NCBI RefSeq assembly: GCF_013402815.2
Contig: NZ_CP058601.1
Coordinates: 4,278,001 to 4,342,000, forward strand
Source of the DNA: Natrinema halophilum
GTDB lineage: Archaea > Halobacteriota > Halobacteria > Halobacteriales > Natrialbaceae
DNA length: 64,000 nt
Reading direction: 5' to 3'
Shown here: one piece after another, positions 63,728-64,000 of the stretch
Layout: each line of letters begins with the position of its first letter
How positions within the stretch are numbered: the stretch's first letter is position 1
Position numbers and translations under genes: made by a program
The notes under the pieces: model-generated
Database searches by the model: none
The model's input: only the letters and a program-made list of their open reading frames with translations
Told to the model about the DNA's origin: nothing

Positions 63728-64000
63728 ATGGCAACTGCAAACCTGAGCGGACTGAAGAATCACGAAGGCGTCGACTTCATCGACGCCGTGCTGGCGCCGC
63801 TATTCGTCGCGGCGACACTCTCACTGAGTGGCCTGGGCACGATCGGCCTCGACAATCCAATTTCGTTCTATCTGTCTGACGTGCTGTATAGCGCGTCTGG
63901 CACCGAGATCACCTGGGCGTTCATCTTTACGATGGTCGCCCTGGGAGTCGCCTGGACATCGAATGAGGCGCGTGAGTGGGATGACTTTTCAGAAGAGCAA
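63728..64000 (+). CDS. Small membrane protein, partial (provirus-like)
   Basis: The frame opens [20 protein letters not shown] and continues [20 protein letters not shown], then [20 protein letters not shown] and WDDFSEEQ at the window edge. At least two hydrophobic helices are seen. It is divergent from the AbrB-like gene. The arrangement resembles small membrane structural proteins of pleolipovirus-like proviruses, but that is inference and the gene is incomplete. Confidence 0.65.
   Translation, partial: MATANLSGLKNHEGVDFIDAVLAPLFVAATLSLSGLGTIGLDNPISFYLSDVLYSASGTEITWAFIFTMVALGVAWTSNEAREWDDFSEEQ

Larger units (their letters stand above)
54256..64000. mobile_element. Integrative element or provirus cluster (right end outside window)
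   Basis: From the tyrosine recombinase at 54256 rightward the content changes: small zinc-finger genes coupled to the integrase, a phage-repressor-like winged helix, unknown operons, strong swings in base composition (59,950-61,950 is clearly AT-rich), an RHH/DUF protein, an AbrB-like protein and a small membrane protein at the edge. No core-metabolism gene is seen. No tRNA gene or direct-repeat attachment site was found by eye, so the left boundary is inferred from the recombinase and the right boundary is unknown. More than one element may be present. Confidence 0.55.

Overview
The window looks like a haloarchaeal chromosome segment (class Halobacteria; probably Natrialbaceae or a relative, by inference only). 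The evidence is high GC, very acidic proteins, an archaeal transcription factor E, aTrm56, bacterioopsin-activator (HTH-10) regulators, Tat lipoproteins with twin arginines, and TATA boxes about 26-30 bp upstream of start codons that suggest leaderless transcripts. Coordinates, reading frames and motifs were read directly from the sequence. Family names come from recognition of known motifs and were not checked against any database.

Positions 1 to about 25,400 are mostly ordinary chromosome. They hold an ABC ATPase fragment, a membrane-anchored molybdopterin oxidoreductase, a PhoD-like phosphatase and a run of small conserved haloarchaeal proteins including a MoaD/SAMP-like ubiquitin fold. 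A tfe-DUF2110-lipoprotein cluster, an acyl-CoA ligase and aTrm56 follow. Scars are present: a 104-bp palindromic element capping a chimeric gene remnant (2118-2640) and a frameshifted acidic protein gene (16389-16999).

Positions 20,790-31,408 form a coherent acetate/carboxylate locus. It has a two-subunit sodium:solute symporter, two complete acetyl-CoA synthetases flanking a large Bat-type sensor-regulator whose N-terminus is a degenerate tyrosine recombinase, and three UspA proteins. A 32-bp tandem repeat has grown from the 3' end of the regulator gene. Next come a tungstate-type (Tup) ABC operon with a divergent ModE/TOBE regulator, a copper-efflux locus (CopA, DUF302, a decayed thioredoxin, a SHOCT membrane protein) and a NosFY-like ABC exporter with a zinc-ribbon HTH regulator. 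An arsenic operon (ArsR, ArsC, ArsM, ACR3, second carrier) ends this stretch.

From 48,100 rightward the sequence is accessory. It contains an IS6-family remnant, a truncated lipoprotein, an integrase fragment and two paralogous membrane proteins around a regulator, then a halocyanin-like protein. An integrative element follows: a tyrosine recombinase translationally coupled to micro zinc-finger proteins, an intergenic region with direct repeats and stacked hairpins, and a phage-repressor-like winged helix. It also carries a three-gene overlapping operon (single histone-fold protein, 496-aa unknown, zinc-motif membrane protein), an AT-rich DUF4365 nuclease-like protein, an orphan Csx10-like RAMP half, and genes that look like the start of a provirus at the right edge. 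The histone-fold operon plus the DUF4365 and RAMP-like genes is the best candidate here for an undescribed, possibly defensive, system.
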